A stretch of DNA of 64,000 nt, taken from NCBI RefSeq assembly GCF_025370935.1, contig NC_133490.1, positions 4,302,909 through 4,366,908 on the forward strand, in the 5' to 3' direction. Under the pieces are notes generated by a model. The model did not search any database. It saw only the letters and a list, made by a program, of their open reading frames with translations, and had not been told where the DNA came from. Shown here piece by piece: positions 18,944 through 30,115 of this stretch. The translations under genes and the position numbers were made by a program. The stretch comes from Choristoneura fumiferana (lineage: Eukaryota > Arthropoda > Insecta > Lepidoptera > Tortricidae). The number at the start of each line of letters is the position of its first letter. The stretch's first letter is position 1.

Positions 18944-20379
18944 GTCGGCGGCCGATCGTAAAATCCGCCAGATCACGAAATTCCTAGGCATATCGTGAAA
19001 TGCCGCCATTTCATGAATTGGCTAAGGACATCCGCCATATCGTTCATAACTCACCGTTTAGCGATTTGCCTAGTGACGTTTAGGCAGATCATGAAATTCC
19101 TAGGCATATCATGAAGCGCCGCCATTTCATGATTTGGCCAGTTTAGGCAGATCATGAAATTCCTAGGCATATCATGAAACGCCGCCATATCGTTTCTCGC
19201 ACTTTGCCGGCCGCTGCCGCGGCACGCTCGCTTCGCTCGCTCGGCTCGTGCGTCGTGATCACAATTAATACTAACCACTCCTCGCTTCGCTCGTCGTACT
19301 AAATTTTTCTATATAAATAAATAACAACTAGTGAATACTTTATTTACCAACAAAATTCTAACCTCTAAATACGGGCAGACGTCCATGGTTTTTTTCACAT
19401 TGTGCACAGAATCCGTTTGATTCACATAAAAAGAACGGAGCTGATGTTCAAAAGCTTCTTTTGCACTTCTATTTTGAATTCATTCACTATTTTCGGTTTA
19501 AAGATCATTTTGTTGCGACGCCGACATTTTTCACGCGCTAAACAAACACGGGCGGTACGAAATTCCTAGGCATATCGTGAAATGCCGCCATTTCATGAAT
19601 TGGCTAAGGGACATCCGCCATATCGTTCAAAACTCACCGTTTAACGATTTGCCTAGTGACGTTTAGGCAGATCATGAAATTCCTAGGCATATCATGAAGC
19701 GCCGCCATTTCATGATTTGGCCAGTTTAGGCAGATCATGAAATTCCTAGGCATATCATGAAACGCCGCCATATCGGTTCTGGCACTTCGCCGGTGCTGCC
19801 GCGGCACGCTCGCTTCGCTCGCTCGGCTCGTGCGTTGTGATCACAATTAAACTAACCACTCCTCGCTTCGCTCGTCGTACCTAAATTTTTCTATATAAAT
19901 AAGTGACAACTAGTGAATACTTTATTTATCAACAAAATACTAACCTCTAAAATACGGGCAGACGTCATGGTTTTTTCACATTGTGCACAGAATACGTTTG
20001 ATTCACATAAAAAGAACGGAGCTGATGTTCAAAAGCTTCTTTTGCACTTCTATTTTGAATTCAATCACTAGTTTCGGTTTAAAGATCATTTTGTTGCGAC
20101 GCCGAATTTTTCACGCGCTAAACAAACACGACGGTCAGCTGGTCACGGCCGCCATTGCATACTCAGCGCCACCAGTGCCAAAAAAGAAACTATTTTACGA
20201 TGTGCCCGGTATAGAGCTAGGAATATCGACGAATGCGTTGCTCTAATCGATCTGCCGTATTATTTCTCAGGCACATCGTGATATGCCTGGCTAACGTTTA
20301 GGCATATCATGAAATGGCGGCGTTCACGATATGCCTAGGAATTTCGTGATCTGGCGGATTTTTACGATCGGCCGCCGAC
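18944..20379. mobile_element. TIR element X1 with internal tandem duplication
   Basis: Long inverted termini start GTCGGCGGCCGATCGTAA and are flanked by ATAGAT (18938-18943, 20380-20385). Inside, about 580 bases are present twice in tandem (about 18977-19555 and 19558-20130). Each unit carries three AATTCCTAGGCATATC...TGAA blocks, a GC-rich CGCTCGCTTCGCTCGCTCGG block and an AT-rich segment. No transposase is recognisable. A short inverted-orientation relative is at 43774-44254. The superfamily is unknown to me. Confidence 0.75.
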
Positions 20380-20648
20380 ATAGATATTAAACCCTCTAAA
20401 TAACTGTCATTTTATTTTATTATTTATTAAAAATAAATAAATTTTAGAAAATACGGAAGATGTGAGTTAGTAATCAAAAGGCATTAGCTTAGTTCACGTC
20501 ATCGGCATAAATTCGATATCTCCGATTATCCGTTACACGAATTTAAATCTGTGTAAATCGTCCATTAGGTCACGTCTCAAACAATGCGCGCGCGCAGACT
20601 AAACAGCTCGGTCAATTCGTATGTGTAAGCGCAACAGTTTAGGTATAG

Positions 20649-21205
20649 TAGGGATGGGCTGAAAATGAAATTCGTTTTACTTTCGGTTTAACTTGTACTA
20701 TTAGGTATTAGGTTACTTCCGTGGTTTAACCGAATTTCGGCAGCTTGAGCCGAACTTCGACATTCGGCCGAAATTCGGTTTAAATGCCGAACATGTACTA
20801 TTCCCACGGAAATTAATAGAAAGCATGTCTGTCAAATCAGTAAAATATGCAACAAAAATTAAATAAACTTAGTACCTACCTATTCTTATAAACGTCTTGA
20901 TTAAAATTCGTGAATTGAATTAAAAAAAAATTGTTTTAATTTTCACAAATTAAACATTGTAAAGGATGTTTTCAACAATCAAATTTAACAATCTCTTCTT
21001 ATCTATACGACATCTGTGATTCGACTAGACAAATAGTCGTAACACAGAATAAATTGTACAAGTGTCGTATTTAAAATTGACTAGAGACAGGATATTAAGA
21101 CGAATTTCGGCCGAAATTTGGCCGATTTTTTTATTTCTACGGAACGTTCGACCGAAGTTCGTATTTGGTTCTACGTATAATCTGATCTCATTCGACCCAT
21201 CCCTG
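20649..21205. mobile_element. hAT-like TIR element, copy 1
   Basis: The ends TAGGGATGGGCTGAAA and TTCGACCCATCCCTG are inverted. Sub-terminal CGGCCGAAATTCGG-type words repeat on both sides. CAGGGATGGG-like ends are common in hAT elements. I see no clean 8-bp duplication. A second copy is at 62326-62725. Short frames inside are not transposase. Confidence 0.55.
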
Positions 21206-21510
21206 GTTTATTATAGGGAACCGGATCAACTGTTTGTTTGTACGGGGCGCTATTGTGCTTGACGTGACTCAGGCGCAGCTAACAGGATCGCTGATACATA
21301 TATGATACACATTACACCAACTAGCAAAAAGCGTTTGCACGCGACTAGTCTGTGTATATAGACTTCAGTTAACATTATACGGCGAACCCAATTTTTTTTT
21401 GTTTGTCTTTATACGAATAATCGTACAAATCATTTCAGCTATTTACGCGTTTCTGAGTAATGAACAAAAAATTTACTTACTGACACATTCAGTATCGATA
21501 AAGCCGTCTA

Positions 21511-21606
21511 TTGCTTACCTTGTAATTGTCTCTCTATAAACCTGTTTTTCTGTATCGTTTACTATTTCTGATGTACAATAAAGAGTAATTGTATTGTATT
21601 GTATAA
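21511..21606 (+). mobile_element. LINE 3' tail with (TTGTA)n end
   Basis: The end GATGTACAATAAAGAGTAAT followed by TTGTA units is the 3' terminus of the LINE family whose coding part lies at 25738-26436 on the minus strand. Only the tail is present. Confidence 0.65.
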
Positions 21607-21745
21607 ACTAAAATGCTCTGAGTACGCGTGCATTGCAATTCATTTTATGTTTCCTGAAAAAAAAAAACACTACCTACAGGACTCTGCTTACAGTGCCACT
21701 ACTGCCGATCGTATTGTGTGTGTGTTAAAACTCCCTCACACTCTT

Positions 21746-21956
21746 CTAATAAATCTAATACCTTTAAACGAGCAATTCTTTTATATATATAAATATATTT
21801 CGGGGATCTCGGAAACGGCTGCAACGATTTCGATGAAATTTGGTATGTAGGGGTTTTCGGGGATGACAAATTGATCTAGCTTGGTCTTATTTCTGGAAAA
21901 CCGCTGGTTACCGAGTTTTAGCCCGAGCGGAGCTCGGTCGCCCAGGCACTAATAAT
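21746..21956 (+). repeat. Repeat Q, copy 1 (Helitron-like end)
   Basis: TCTAATACCTTTAAACGAG, then GGGATCTCGGAAACGGCT, GATGAAATTTGGTATGTAGG and the terminal palindrome CCCGAGCGGAGCTCGG followed by TCGCCCAGGCACTAA. The pre-terminal hairpin and TC...CTAA ends suggest a Helitron relative. Copies are at 39190 and 60566. Confidence 0.55.
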
Positions 21957-22138
21957 AAGCAGAGTATACCTGGTATATTTCCTGCATCTTCGAAGGAGAC
22001 TTAAGATAGTTCCCGTTTTCAAGAATGGTGAAAGTTTTGTGTGCTCTGCCTACCCCATTTGGGAATACAGGAGGCGTGATGTGTGTGTGTGTGGTCGATC
22101 CTTAGTTAATAATTATAGACCCGTTGCGATCCTACCAG

Positions 22139-22215
22139 AGGGGCTACTACAAAACTCGCAAATCGAAGTTCGTATCGCACCGTCCCTTTCACTCGCGTAT
22201 AAACGCTATTAAACT
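22139..22215. mobile_element. MITE J, left half only
   Basis: GGGGCTACTACAAAACTCGC followed by ATCGAAGTTCGTATCGC and CCGTCCC matches the J family left arm. The right arm is missing. Confidence 0.6.
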
Positions 22216-23090
22216 TTTCGGACTCATTGTCCGCTCGCGCGTATTTAAGTAGGTATGCGATATATAAGGAATATCAGCACTATACTGATCTCAACTTTTC
22301 GACCTTCCCATTCATTCAAACTACTGTTATAAACAAGAAATAAATCCATACTAGGTAATTATTATAAATGCGATAGGCCAGAGAGTGACATATAGGCAAC
22401 TTTTTATTGATAACCGCTTTTTTTATACTACCAGCGCTTTCGGAAAGATCTTCATTGCCAAGAAGATTGCACCGCAAGAAACTTTGCAGAAAGTAATTTT
22501 TTAGAAATTATACTTGTAACTTCAAACTACTTGTATTCAAAGTTAGCTAAACACAGTAAATTGTAAATGTATAGATAGAAAATAAAAATTACAGAGACGT
22601 AGGGGGTATCGATACGTATATAACACCTATTGTATCTGTAAGTAACTAAATACGAAACAACAAAAAAAATTATAAATCATGAACAGATTAAAAATTTGCT
22701 AAATCGAATTATATATAAAGTATTTTAAAGTTACCTTGATAAATTGTTACTTATTAAAAAATACATTATCGCTACTAAAAAAACACGACTATTTTAACTA
22801 CACCAGTAAAAATTCACGTCGAGCTACATAATTAAATATTTAGTCAAAAACCTGTCACCTGATAACAATTGACGCACGACAGCTATCTCAGCGTCGCAGG
22901 CGCAGCATGAGGCGATAGTATTGTTTGATCGCTAATCTCTCAAGGTTCATCGTTAATAGATTATGCGGCAACCTACGTGTAAATTATTTTTAATAAGTGA
23001 GTGACACATAAAAGGATATTTTATAAAATAAATATTTGAAACGCTGCTAGGAATTTATGATTTTATTATTATTACAGAAATGAATTATAA
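22216..23090. other. No gene seen
   Basis: AT-rich DNA without repeat partners in the window. No supportable frame. Confidence 0.4.
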
Positions 23091-23369
23091 ATTTTTTTAT
23101 TTGACTGGATGGCAAACGAGCAAATGGGTCTCCTGATGGTAAGAGATCACCACCGCCCATAAACATCTGCAACACCAGGGGTATTGCAGACGCGTTGCCA
23201 ACCTAGAGGCCTAAGATGGGATACCTCACGTGCCAGTAATTTCACCGCTGTCTTACTCTCCACGCCGAAACACAACAGTGCAAGCACTGCTGCTTCACGG
23301 CAGGATTAGCGAGCAAGATGGTGGTAGCAATCCGGGCGGACCTTGCACAAGGTCCTACCACCTGCAAAA
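23091..23369 (+). repeat. Repeat E, longest copy
   Basis: TTTGACTGGATGGCAAACGA, then GTAAGAGATCACCACCGCCC, GCAACACCAGGGGTATTGC, CCAACCTAGAGGCCTAAG and, distally, GGTCCTACCACCTGCAAA. The continuous order here is the reference for the split copy at 17701-17990 and the reversed piece at 3025-3179. The distal 150 bases resemble decayed retroelement coding sequence, but no frame survives. Confidence 0.65.
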
Positions 23370-23669
23370 TATAATAATAATGTAATAATTAGTGTTTTCA
23401 TTTTCATTTTTAATATTACGTATATCTAAAATACATGGTAGGTAATTAATGTAGTTCGTTATAGAATTTGGTTGAAACTTGATAATATGAAAAATATTAC
23501 TTCTATTGAGACAGCAAAGTTTGAGAGTAATTTGATCAGGACGAAAACTGACATACTTAAACTACTTACTGACCCTGATACCTACTACGAAGTGCAAGAT
23601 TGGAACTTTGTATCTCGCCGCCGTCCCTTAGAGCAACGCGGGCTTCCTACCGTAGGAAGGAAGCCAGCA

Positions 23670-23788
23670 GGGCTACTCCGAAACTCGAAACTCGAAGTTC
23701 GTGTCATGCGGTCCCTCTCGCTCTCGTATCAAACAGTGTAAGTGTCAGAGGGACCGCACGGCACGAACTTCGAGTTTCGGAGTAGCCC
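23670..23788. mobile_element. Palindromic MITE J, complete copy
   Basis: GGGCTACTCCGAAACTCGAA at the left pairs with TTCGAGTTTCGGAGTAGCCC at the right. The inner arms continue through GAAGTTCGTG and GCGGTCCCTCT. Overlapping open frames simply read through the arms and are not genes. Confidence 0.75.
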
Positions 23789-23838
23789 AGCTGTGTTGCT
23801 CTAAGCGCTGTCCCGTTGATGCTTATATAATTTAATAT

Positions 23839-23878
23839 TAGTGAAAGGGACGGTACGATACGAACTTCGATTTTCCTA
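23839..23878. mobile_element. MITE J fragment
   Basis: AAAGGGACGGTACGATACGA followed by ACTTCGATTTTCC is the right arm of a J family palindrome; the rest is lost. Confidence 0.5.
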
Positions 23879-24399
23879 GTTCCATAATTTTTTTTTGCAC
23901 GTCAAGCGCGACGGACAATGCATGGCGCCCTTTAGTCTGAATTATGTAAATTGCATTCCGCATGGACTCGTTTATAAGTTCATAACTGTATGGTATTAGC
24001 AATATTGCCACATTGCATTTAAGTGCGGTAGGTATTTCATTAAGCCAGCTCGGAATGATATGCACATCGCACAAAGATTATGCAAAGTTAGCGACGAGCG
24101 CCCGGTTTTAATTTCCACCGAGATACAGTTCAATTTATTCTATTTAAATTCGAACTCGAAACCATTTCGCATAACAATTTAAACCCAACTTAACTAACTA
24201 TACACGCTACCAGGGAATTTTTGAAAGTAGTATTGCTAGTGCTAAAATTTATTTAAATTCAAGCCTTGACGTTGCGCCCGAATTTAAAAATAAAGTTCAA
24301 GTAACACATGGATGCCTAATGTAATGTAATGTAATGTCCAAGACAACACATTTCTTTTGAAATCGATCGGTTAATACCTTGTCATTCAACTGACGTCGT

Positions 24400-24771
24400 G
24401 CCCGCGGACCAACTGACGCATGCGCGTCTGGCTAATGTCTATCCCGTACGAATATAGATGAGTATTGGCTTATACGTATTTTCGTAGCCCGCCGTGATCT
24501 ATTCAACGCGGCCGCCTTACTTTATCGCCGGAATTCACTATCGAGCAGTTATCTGATTTTGTCGCATAGCGACATGGATAACGAGCACGCTCGTTATATT
24601 TGTTAATTATGAGATAGAATGCAGCTTTACGTGTTTATATAATAGAAAAATAAACTGCGACAGAAGTATGCCGTAGCAAGTCGATTGTCGTCAGAGCGGT
24701 TCGGCGGCGGATAGCGCGCGGTTCGTGTCGGATCGTGTGTGGCGGCCTCGGCAACGTCGGGCGGGCGAATC
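24400..24771 (+). promoter_or_regulatory. CpG-rich candidate promoter region
   Basis: This repeat-free interval is much richer in GC and CpG than the surrounding DNA. It holds GACGCATGCGCGTC (24415, an NRF1/Ewg-like palindrome), TATATAAT (24636-24643), TCAGAG (24691) and a perfect arthropod initiator TCAGTC (24770-24775). Start use is uncertain: the TATA-like box would place initiation near 24668, the initiator at 24772. The combination with the ATG-free leader downstream makes a + strand promoter likely. The gene it serves is not identifiable. Confidence 0.55.
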
Positions 24772-25087
24772 AGTCACTAGTCAGAAAAGCGGACTCAAAC
24801 CGCGCGGTCGCGTGGCGCCGGTGCTTGTAGTTTTTTAGTTTTGACAGTTCGCGCGTTTTTCGGTTTAACTAGATATTATTGTGGAAATCATAGATTTAAG
24901 TTCGTGTAATCTGTGTATTTTCTGTTTACATCTAGTGTACGACTAGTCATTTGTGAATTTTCCGTGTTGGCTGTGAATTGAGTGATCGCCCGCCGTGTGT
25001 ACTGCACAGCCGTATTTGAGTGTACAATTTTACATTGTGATTTCACTTGGAATATTGTTTTGTGGATCGCTGCCGGCTCCGACCAAG
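24772..25087 (+). other. Candidate non-coding first exon (5' UTR)
   Basis: Starting at the initiator A and ending at CCGACCAAG|GTAAAC, this 316-base stretch has no ATG on the + strand. The ATG-free run extends from 24671 to 25403, while the minus strand has seven ATGs in the same interval. Such strand-specific depletion is expected of a translated mRNA leader. An alternative donor (ACAAG|GTGATT at 25265/25266) is possible. No coding exon is recognisable downstream within the window, so the rest of the gene would lie beyond 64 kb or in exons too short to see. Confidence 0.55.
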
Positions 25088-25701
25088 GTAAACTTTCTTT
25101 TGATCGTGTAGCACAATTTCAAACCAGGCTAGTCGGGGTACCCAAACGTTTTCGTGATTCGGGGCATAGAATTTCTCTAGCAAGCTTCCAAATATAGCGG
25201 AGGGGCGTCGCACGGCACGTTTCCACTGCAGCTCGAGAGATTACATATTAATCAGGGTGTACAAGGTGATTTGAGTGGGAACCGTGCTTTGGCCGGGCGA
25301 GACAGCGGCTAGAAGACAGCTGTGGCGCTCGTAACGGGTATTAATAAATACAAGGCATTATCGGCGGGTTCGGCCACACCACGCCGGCTTACGCGCTCCG
25401 TCTATGCGATATTATTAGTGCTTAAATATGCACGACATCTCAGCATGTGAGGTTATGTCCAGGTCAAGAAGAAAGCGCTGAAATAAGCCCAAGTAGTAAC
25501 GACATGAACGCAAACGTAAAGGGTAGAGGTTAAAGTTGTTTGACGTCTGTCAAGGAATATAAGAATTGGATCACTGGCACTACCGCATGACAGATGAGAA
25601 AAAAATATTTGCACAAGTCTATGGCTGAAAACATGCAGCTATGGGTTGACTGCTCTATAATAGTTTTTAACTTTTTCACTTGCTGAATTAAGATCTATAG
25701 A
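25088..25701. other. Repeat-free DNA after the candidate exon
   Basis: The CpG-rich, ATG-free character continues to 25403. The first ATGs beyond it open only very short frames (4 to 17 codons). I interpret this as the start of a long intron or an extended leader. Confidence 0.4.
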
Positions 25702-25737
25702 CATTTATTTTACACATATTCGATACATAAGAAAAAA

Positions 25738-26436
25738 TACAATACAATACAATACAATACAATAACTCTTTATTGCACACCAATACAGTAAACAGTACAG
25801 AGAAAACAAGTATATACATAGAGATTTTCTAAGGTAAGCAATAGGCGGCCTTATCGCTTCAGAGCGATCTCTTCCAGGCAACCTTTACAATGGACAGAAA
25901 TAAGGAATACATTTTAGCAGGTGGTGCAATTTACAGTAGATCAGAGCTGTATCAAGAATACATAAACTAACACATACAATACACATACACAACAAATCTA
26001 AACAGATAGATAGGTAGATGGATACCATAACAACACATAAATAAGCTAACTATAACATTTATACGCAAGATGACAGGTAGTGCTCCCTAAGCATAGACCT
26101 AAAGATAGGCAAGGACTTTGCGCGCCTCAAGTCTATCGGTAGGGAGTTCCACAACCGAGTGGCCTGGACAGTGTAAGAATAAACATAGAATTTAGAGTTT
26201 GAAAGTGGGACAGTAAGGAGGAAGTTCTGAGAGCAACGAACAGAAGTAACATAGCTAAATCGCTCTTTGAGGTAGCAAGGAGTTGCAGGGTTAAAGAGAA
26301 TGCCGTAGAGAAGATGGAGAATGTGAGAGTTTCGGCGAAAGCGGATGGGGAGCCACCTGAGCTGTGATCGGAAATTAGAAACATGATCATATTTACGTAG
26401 GCCAAATATGAACCGAATGCACAGATAGAAATACAT
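25738..26436 (-). mobile_element. 5'-truncated jockey/CR1-type LINE with (TTGTA)n tail
   Basis: On the minus strand the element has the C-terminal coding part (26059-26436), a 3' UTR of about 300 bases, a GTGCAATAAAGAG motif and a terminal run of TTGTA units (25738-25762). It is inserted in retroelement tail R. The intact reading frame and long tail repeat suggest a young copy. A tail-only relative is at 21511-21606. Confidence 0.8.
26059..26436 (-). pseudogene. LINE reverse transcriptase, C-terminal 125 residues
   Basis: The frame is open over 125 codons and ends at a natural stop. Recognisable family landmarks are FGLRKYDHVSNFR, LRWLPIRFRRN, LLYGILFNP, YLKERF, and near the end ATRLWNSLPIDLRRAKS followed by FRSMLREHYL. 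These belong to the region after the reverse transcriptase domain of jockey/CR1-like non-LTR elements. The endonuclease and catalytic reverse transcriptase motifs are missing through 5' truncation, so it cannot act alone. Confidence 0.8.
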
Positions 26437-26601
26437 TAGGGATTAAAAAAAACATGGAATAGTGTAAATCAAACCCCACCATGGGTCTTAGCATGTTGCA
26501 GTAAACCGCAATACTGTTTTTCAGATGGACCCCTAAGACAAATCAAAATCACTATATAATATTTAAGCCATACAAATGTGTGTTCAAGCTCTTTAATGTT
26601 A

Positions 26602-26815
26602 TCATCATCATCTCAGCCTATATGGACTGCTTACTTTCTCAGCCTCTAATCAGCCACATAAAATTGCTTTAAAATCATCTTTATGTTAAGTATGATAGTG
26701 TTAATTTGTTGTATACAATTTGAGTAGATACGAGGTTGAGAAAGTAAGCGGTTGATATGTGTCCCACTATTGGGCACATTCCTCCTCTAAGAATGAAAGG
26801 GCTATATGGTACAGT
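26602..26815 (-). mobile_element. SINE-A 3' fragment split by a MITE
   Basis: ATCATCATCTCAGCCTATATG (26604-26624) continues after the insertion as ATATGTGTCCCACTATTGGG and CCTCCTCTAAGAATGAAAGG. Together they rebuild the SINE-A tail seen at 6320. Confidence 0.7.
26625..26754. mobile_element. 130-bp MITE nested in SINE-A
   Basis: The imperfect terminal inverted repeats GCTTACTTTCTCAGCCTC and GAGGTTGAGAAAGTAAGC lie just inside ATATG duplications (26620-26624, 26755-26759). Removing it restores the SINE. The interior is AT-rich and non-coding. I see no second copy in the window, and the family is unknown to me. Confidence 0.75.
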
Positions 26816-26829
26816 ATAAAAATGCTGCC

Positions 26830-27708
26830 AAGTTCATTTGATGGAGCAAAATGGGTTTCTCAATTGTCCAACATGCATTTTCTTAGTGCTTATGTACCTA
26901 CCTGTTGACTAAGAATTTATTAATTTATCTCTAGTATGAGTACTTATCTTATCTTTATGTGTGTGTAAAATTGCTCAACAAATGAATGGGTAAGTAGTTT
27001 AATAAAATGGGTTACACAATTTTTTTATTTAACCGCCATTTAACTGACAATTGCTTGACAAATTGTACTAGGACACTAACTATAAGTTAACGGAGTTTAA
27101 CTGCTCTTTTTCGGGACATTTACTTTAGAATTCCACTTTTAAAATTGTATCTTTACAAATGTATACTGTTGTCATGTGGGTTAAACTGGACACAAATAAG
27201 TACCAATAGATCTTGCAGGCAATTGAAAAACAATTATGTTATCCACTGTGACAAATTAAAATTTGCTAATGGAGGAAAATCATAGGTTTACAGTTACAAA
27301 ATTGCTATACATCGTCAATTTTCCCCCATTGAAATTGTGTTGGAACAGAAAATTGTAATGAAAGTAAGAAAATTTTATCTAAATTAAACCCTAACATTTC
27401 CAGCTTCATTAAAATTTCTGTAGTTTTAATGCAAGTTTTTTGAATTTTATTTCAAATTTATTACAGTACATTTATTATGATTTTCACTTATGTTTTGACA
27501 TTATGACAGGATGCAGTTGCATACAGAGCTGTCCATTTCAAGTAATCTTGCATTTCTTTCTTACGGTTTATTTAACACACATTTAGCTTACACTGTCAGA
27601 TACATTAACCTGCATACATTTTACGAGTTATTTAATAACATGTGTTCATTGTCTGCCCTTGTTTTGCTGTTTTTAATTATGATGGTGTTTACCAATTTAC
27701 CTCAGTTA
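26830..27708. other. No gene seen
   Basis: AT-rich, repeat-poor DNA. The open frame at 27511-27735 runs into the MITE at 27709 and shows no family features. Confidence 0.4.
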
Positions 27709-27831
27709 GGGGCTGTTTCACCATCCATTGATTAGTGTTATGCCGTCTCCGTCTATTCGAACAAAACAAATAGAGACGGCATCACACCTAACCGCCAGTT
27801 AACACTAATCAAAGGATGGTGAAACAGCCCC
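27709..27831. mobile_element. Harbinger-like MITE P, copy 2
   Basis: GGGGCTGTTTCACCATCC at the left, its complement at the right, TTA on both sides (27706-27708, 27832-27834). It is 123 bp; the left arm has lost about 18 bases relative to copy 1. Confidence 0.8.
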
Positions 27832-27834
27832 TTA

Positions 27835-29819
27835 ATTTAGTAAAAATTATTTGTACATGGTTTTAAACAATAAATGTTTCTTATTTCTTATTGCTTTACT
27901 TAGAGAAAAATGCACCTGCCAACAAAGTGACTCGCAGCATCTACTATCTGACTTTCAAACATCATACATAAATCCATTTTTACCGCAGCAAAAAGTGCTT
28001 AAAAATTTAAGTCAAAGTCAGTCATTATTCAATTTTTTTGGCTATAATAACAAACACTTATGAATGTCAAAAAAAAATCCCCCACCGGTTCGGGAAAAAC
28101 TTCTGTTGAGAAGAATCCGGCAAGAAACTAAACGAGGTATATATTTTTTTAAATAGATTTACAATATTATTCAATAATATCTATACATCACAAGTATAAG
28201 TTAACACAACTTTATTTTTAACACAGTAGGTTTGCTATAAGTTCAACTCACGTTTTTTAAGTCAAGAAACGGTCCAATTAGTTTTAATCTTTCTTTCTTT
28301 GAAATTGATTCAGAACACAATTCTAAATGGTATTAGTAAGAGCATTATTTAAATGAAAAGGAACGAAATGCCCATGATGAGACAATTAGGTGTGATTGCT
28401 TATTATCATTCTTTAATTTATAACCTAATACTAGCGCTAATCGAGCAAACATAATTTACTTATGTGTTTACAAAAATATTATTAGGGAAAATATTAATAA
28501 CAATATGTAAGTAAATATGCTTTCAATACTGTGTTACTATATAAGTAGTTTCCTTATTTATTCTAAGGAGTCTGCAGTTTTTTTTCATGCCATGAATCGA
28601 TCATTACTTTTGTGCAAACTACCTCCTGTTACCACCAATATACACCTTTATACACCGTTATGTTTACCGAAAGTAGTAAAGAACCTAACCTCATTTTTTT
28701 AATAAGTGTTGATTGTATATCAAATTTAAAAAGCATTTGACGACTCAATGTTAGTAGTTGATTTGCAAGATTTGATCCATTATATCAGCCATTCTCACAG
28801 TATGCTCCTCTGAGCCCTGAGGCTCTGCGAAGCTTGTGCAGGGGCTCTGCAAAAGGACCAACCATAATCAAAATAAATACTTACTTATGGTGTGATCATG
28901 ACTGAAAAACAAAAGAAAGTAGTCTTTTTATTCTCTGGTAGATTCAGTACTATTATTTATAATGATTCATTAACATTATAGGTATAGTAAGTAATTATAA
29001 TGAATTAAAATGTGATTTTTATATTCAAACTGTAATTATTTATGCTCATTGTCATGAAAAGTTCACCAAAAAGTTGCATAAGTAGATAATATTAATGTTA
29101 TTATTATATGATAATAGGTTTGTTGCAGAAATTAAATACATATCACGTTCCGGATTAAACTTGACACAAATAATAAAAAAAACCTCCAGTATTTTTTAAC
29201 CATTGCAAAAGAAGACGCGCTTTTTTCACTGTCACCATAAATATCAACCCACTGACTGACGTTTTATGTGTCTGGTGGAATCCATAGTCAGTCTGCTGGA
29301 ATTATTTTTAAAACCAGTACTTAGTGATCCGATTTATTAGACATTTTAATGAGCGGGCTGAATCCAGGAGTTAATTTGATTTTAATGCTTCAACAACAGG
29401 CTGTTGGGTGTTTGGACTATGATATTGACTTGTTTCTTAATATAGGATATCTATTTGGGTACCTATTTTACTATTTAATAGACTACTAATTGACTCAAAG
29501 TGCAATATTATGTTTAACTGACTGAACATTTTAGTAGTTTTTGACAAACACTTCACTCAGCAACACTTTTTATCTATAAAAGAGTAATGTGATTGACTGA
29601 CAGACAGGCAATGCACAGCCGCAACTACTGGAGCTAGAGACTTGAAAGGTAATATTCTTTCAGGATCATAAAGGTATAATAATAAGGTATTTTCGGAAAC
29701 CCACAGGATGAAGAACCTTTTTTTGTGCAAATAATGAAGTTTGAAGTTTAACAGAATAAAGGTAGTTTTCTGATAATATAATACTTAATTTTTTGAAAAC
29801 ATTATAAGACTAAGCTACG
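27835..29819. other. No gene seen; one short retroelement scrap
   Basis: AT-rich DNA. At 28078-28140 the motif CCCACCGGTTCGGG followed by GAGAAGAATCCGGCAAGAAA resembles a conserved scrap of lepidopteran LINEs. No other feature is supportable. Confidence 0.4.
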
Positions 29820-30054
29820 CGAACAAAAAGTTGGAAAACCCCCGACTTTGCCACTTCAAAGTTCAATATCTCAAAAACGGCTGAACCGATTTTGATAAAA
29901 TATATCTAAGCACCATTGCTAAAAAACCTGCTATCAAATAAAAAAACCGCATTCAAATCGGTCCACCCGTTTAAGAGGTACGGTGCCACAGACAGACAGA
30001 CACACAGAGAGCGGTCAAACTTATAACACCCCTCTTTTTGCGTCGGGGGTTAAT
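29820..30054 (-). repeat. Repeat H, uninterrupted copy
   Basis: The reverse complement begins TTATTAACCCCCGACGC, runs through AAAGAGGGGTGTTATAAG, a GTCTGTCTGTGGCACC block and GATTTGAATGCGG, to TTGAGATATTGAACTTTG. This is the order split at 6231-7270 and seen again at 58941-59127. Confidence 0.65.
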
Positions 30055-30115
30055 AAAAATGATAATAAACATTACTTACAATTTTTTTGTCATATAGGTA
30101 TAATAAGACACAAAA

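Larger units (their letters stand above)
25702..26545 (-). repeat. Retroelement tail R, split by a LINE
   Basis: ACACATATTCGATACATAAG (about 25717-25736) and AACATGGAATAGTGTAAATC...TACTGTTTTTCAG (26452-26525) occur next to each other at 40051-40180. Here the 700-bp LINE at 25738-26436 sits between them. Confidence 0.6.

Noticed and set aside
24982..25197. 71-codon frame over the candidate leader exon
   Set aside because: The interval contains no ATG and crosses the best splice donor. Openness is due to high GC.
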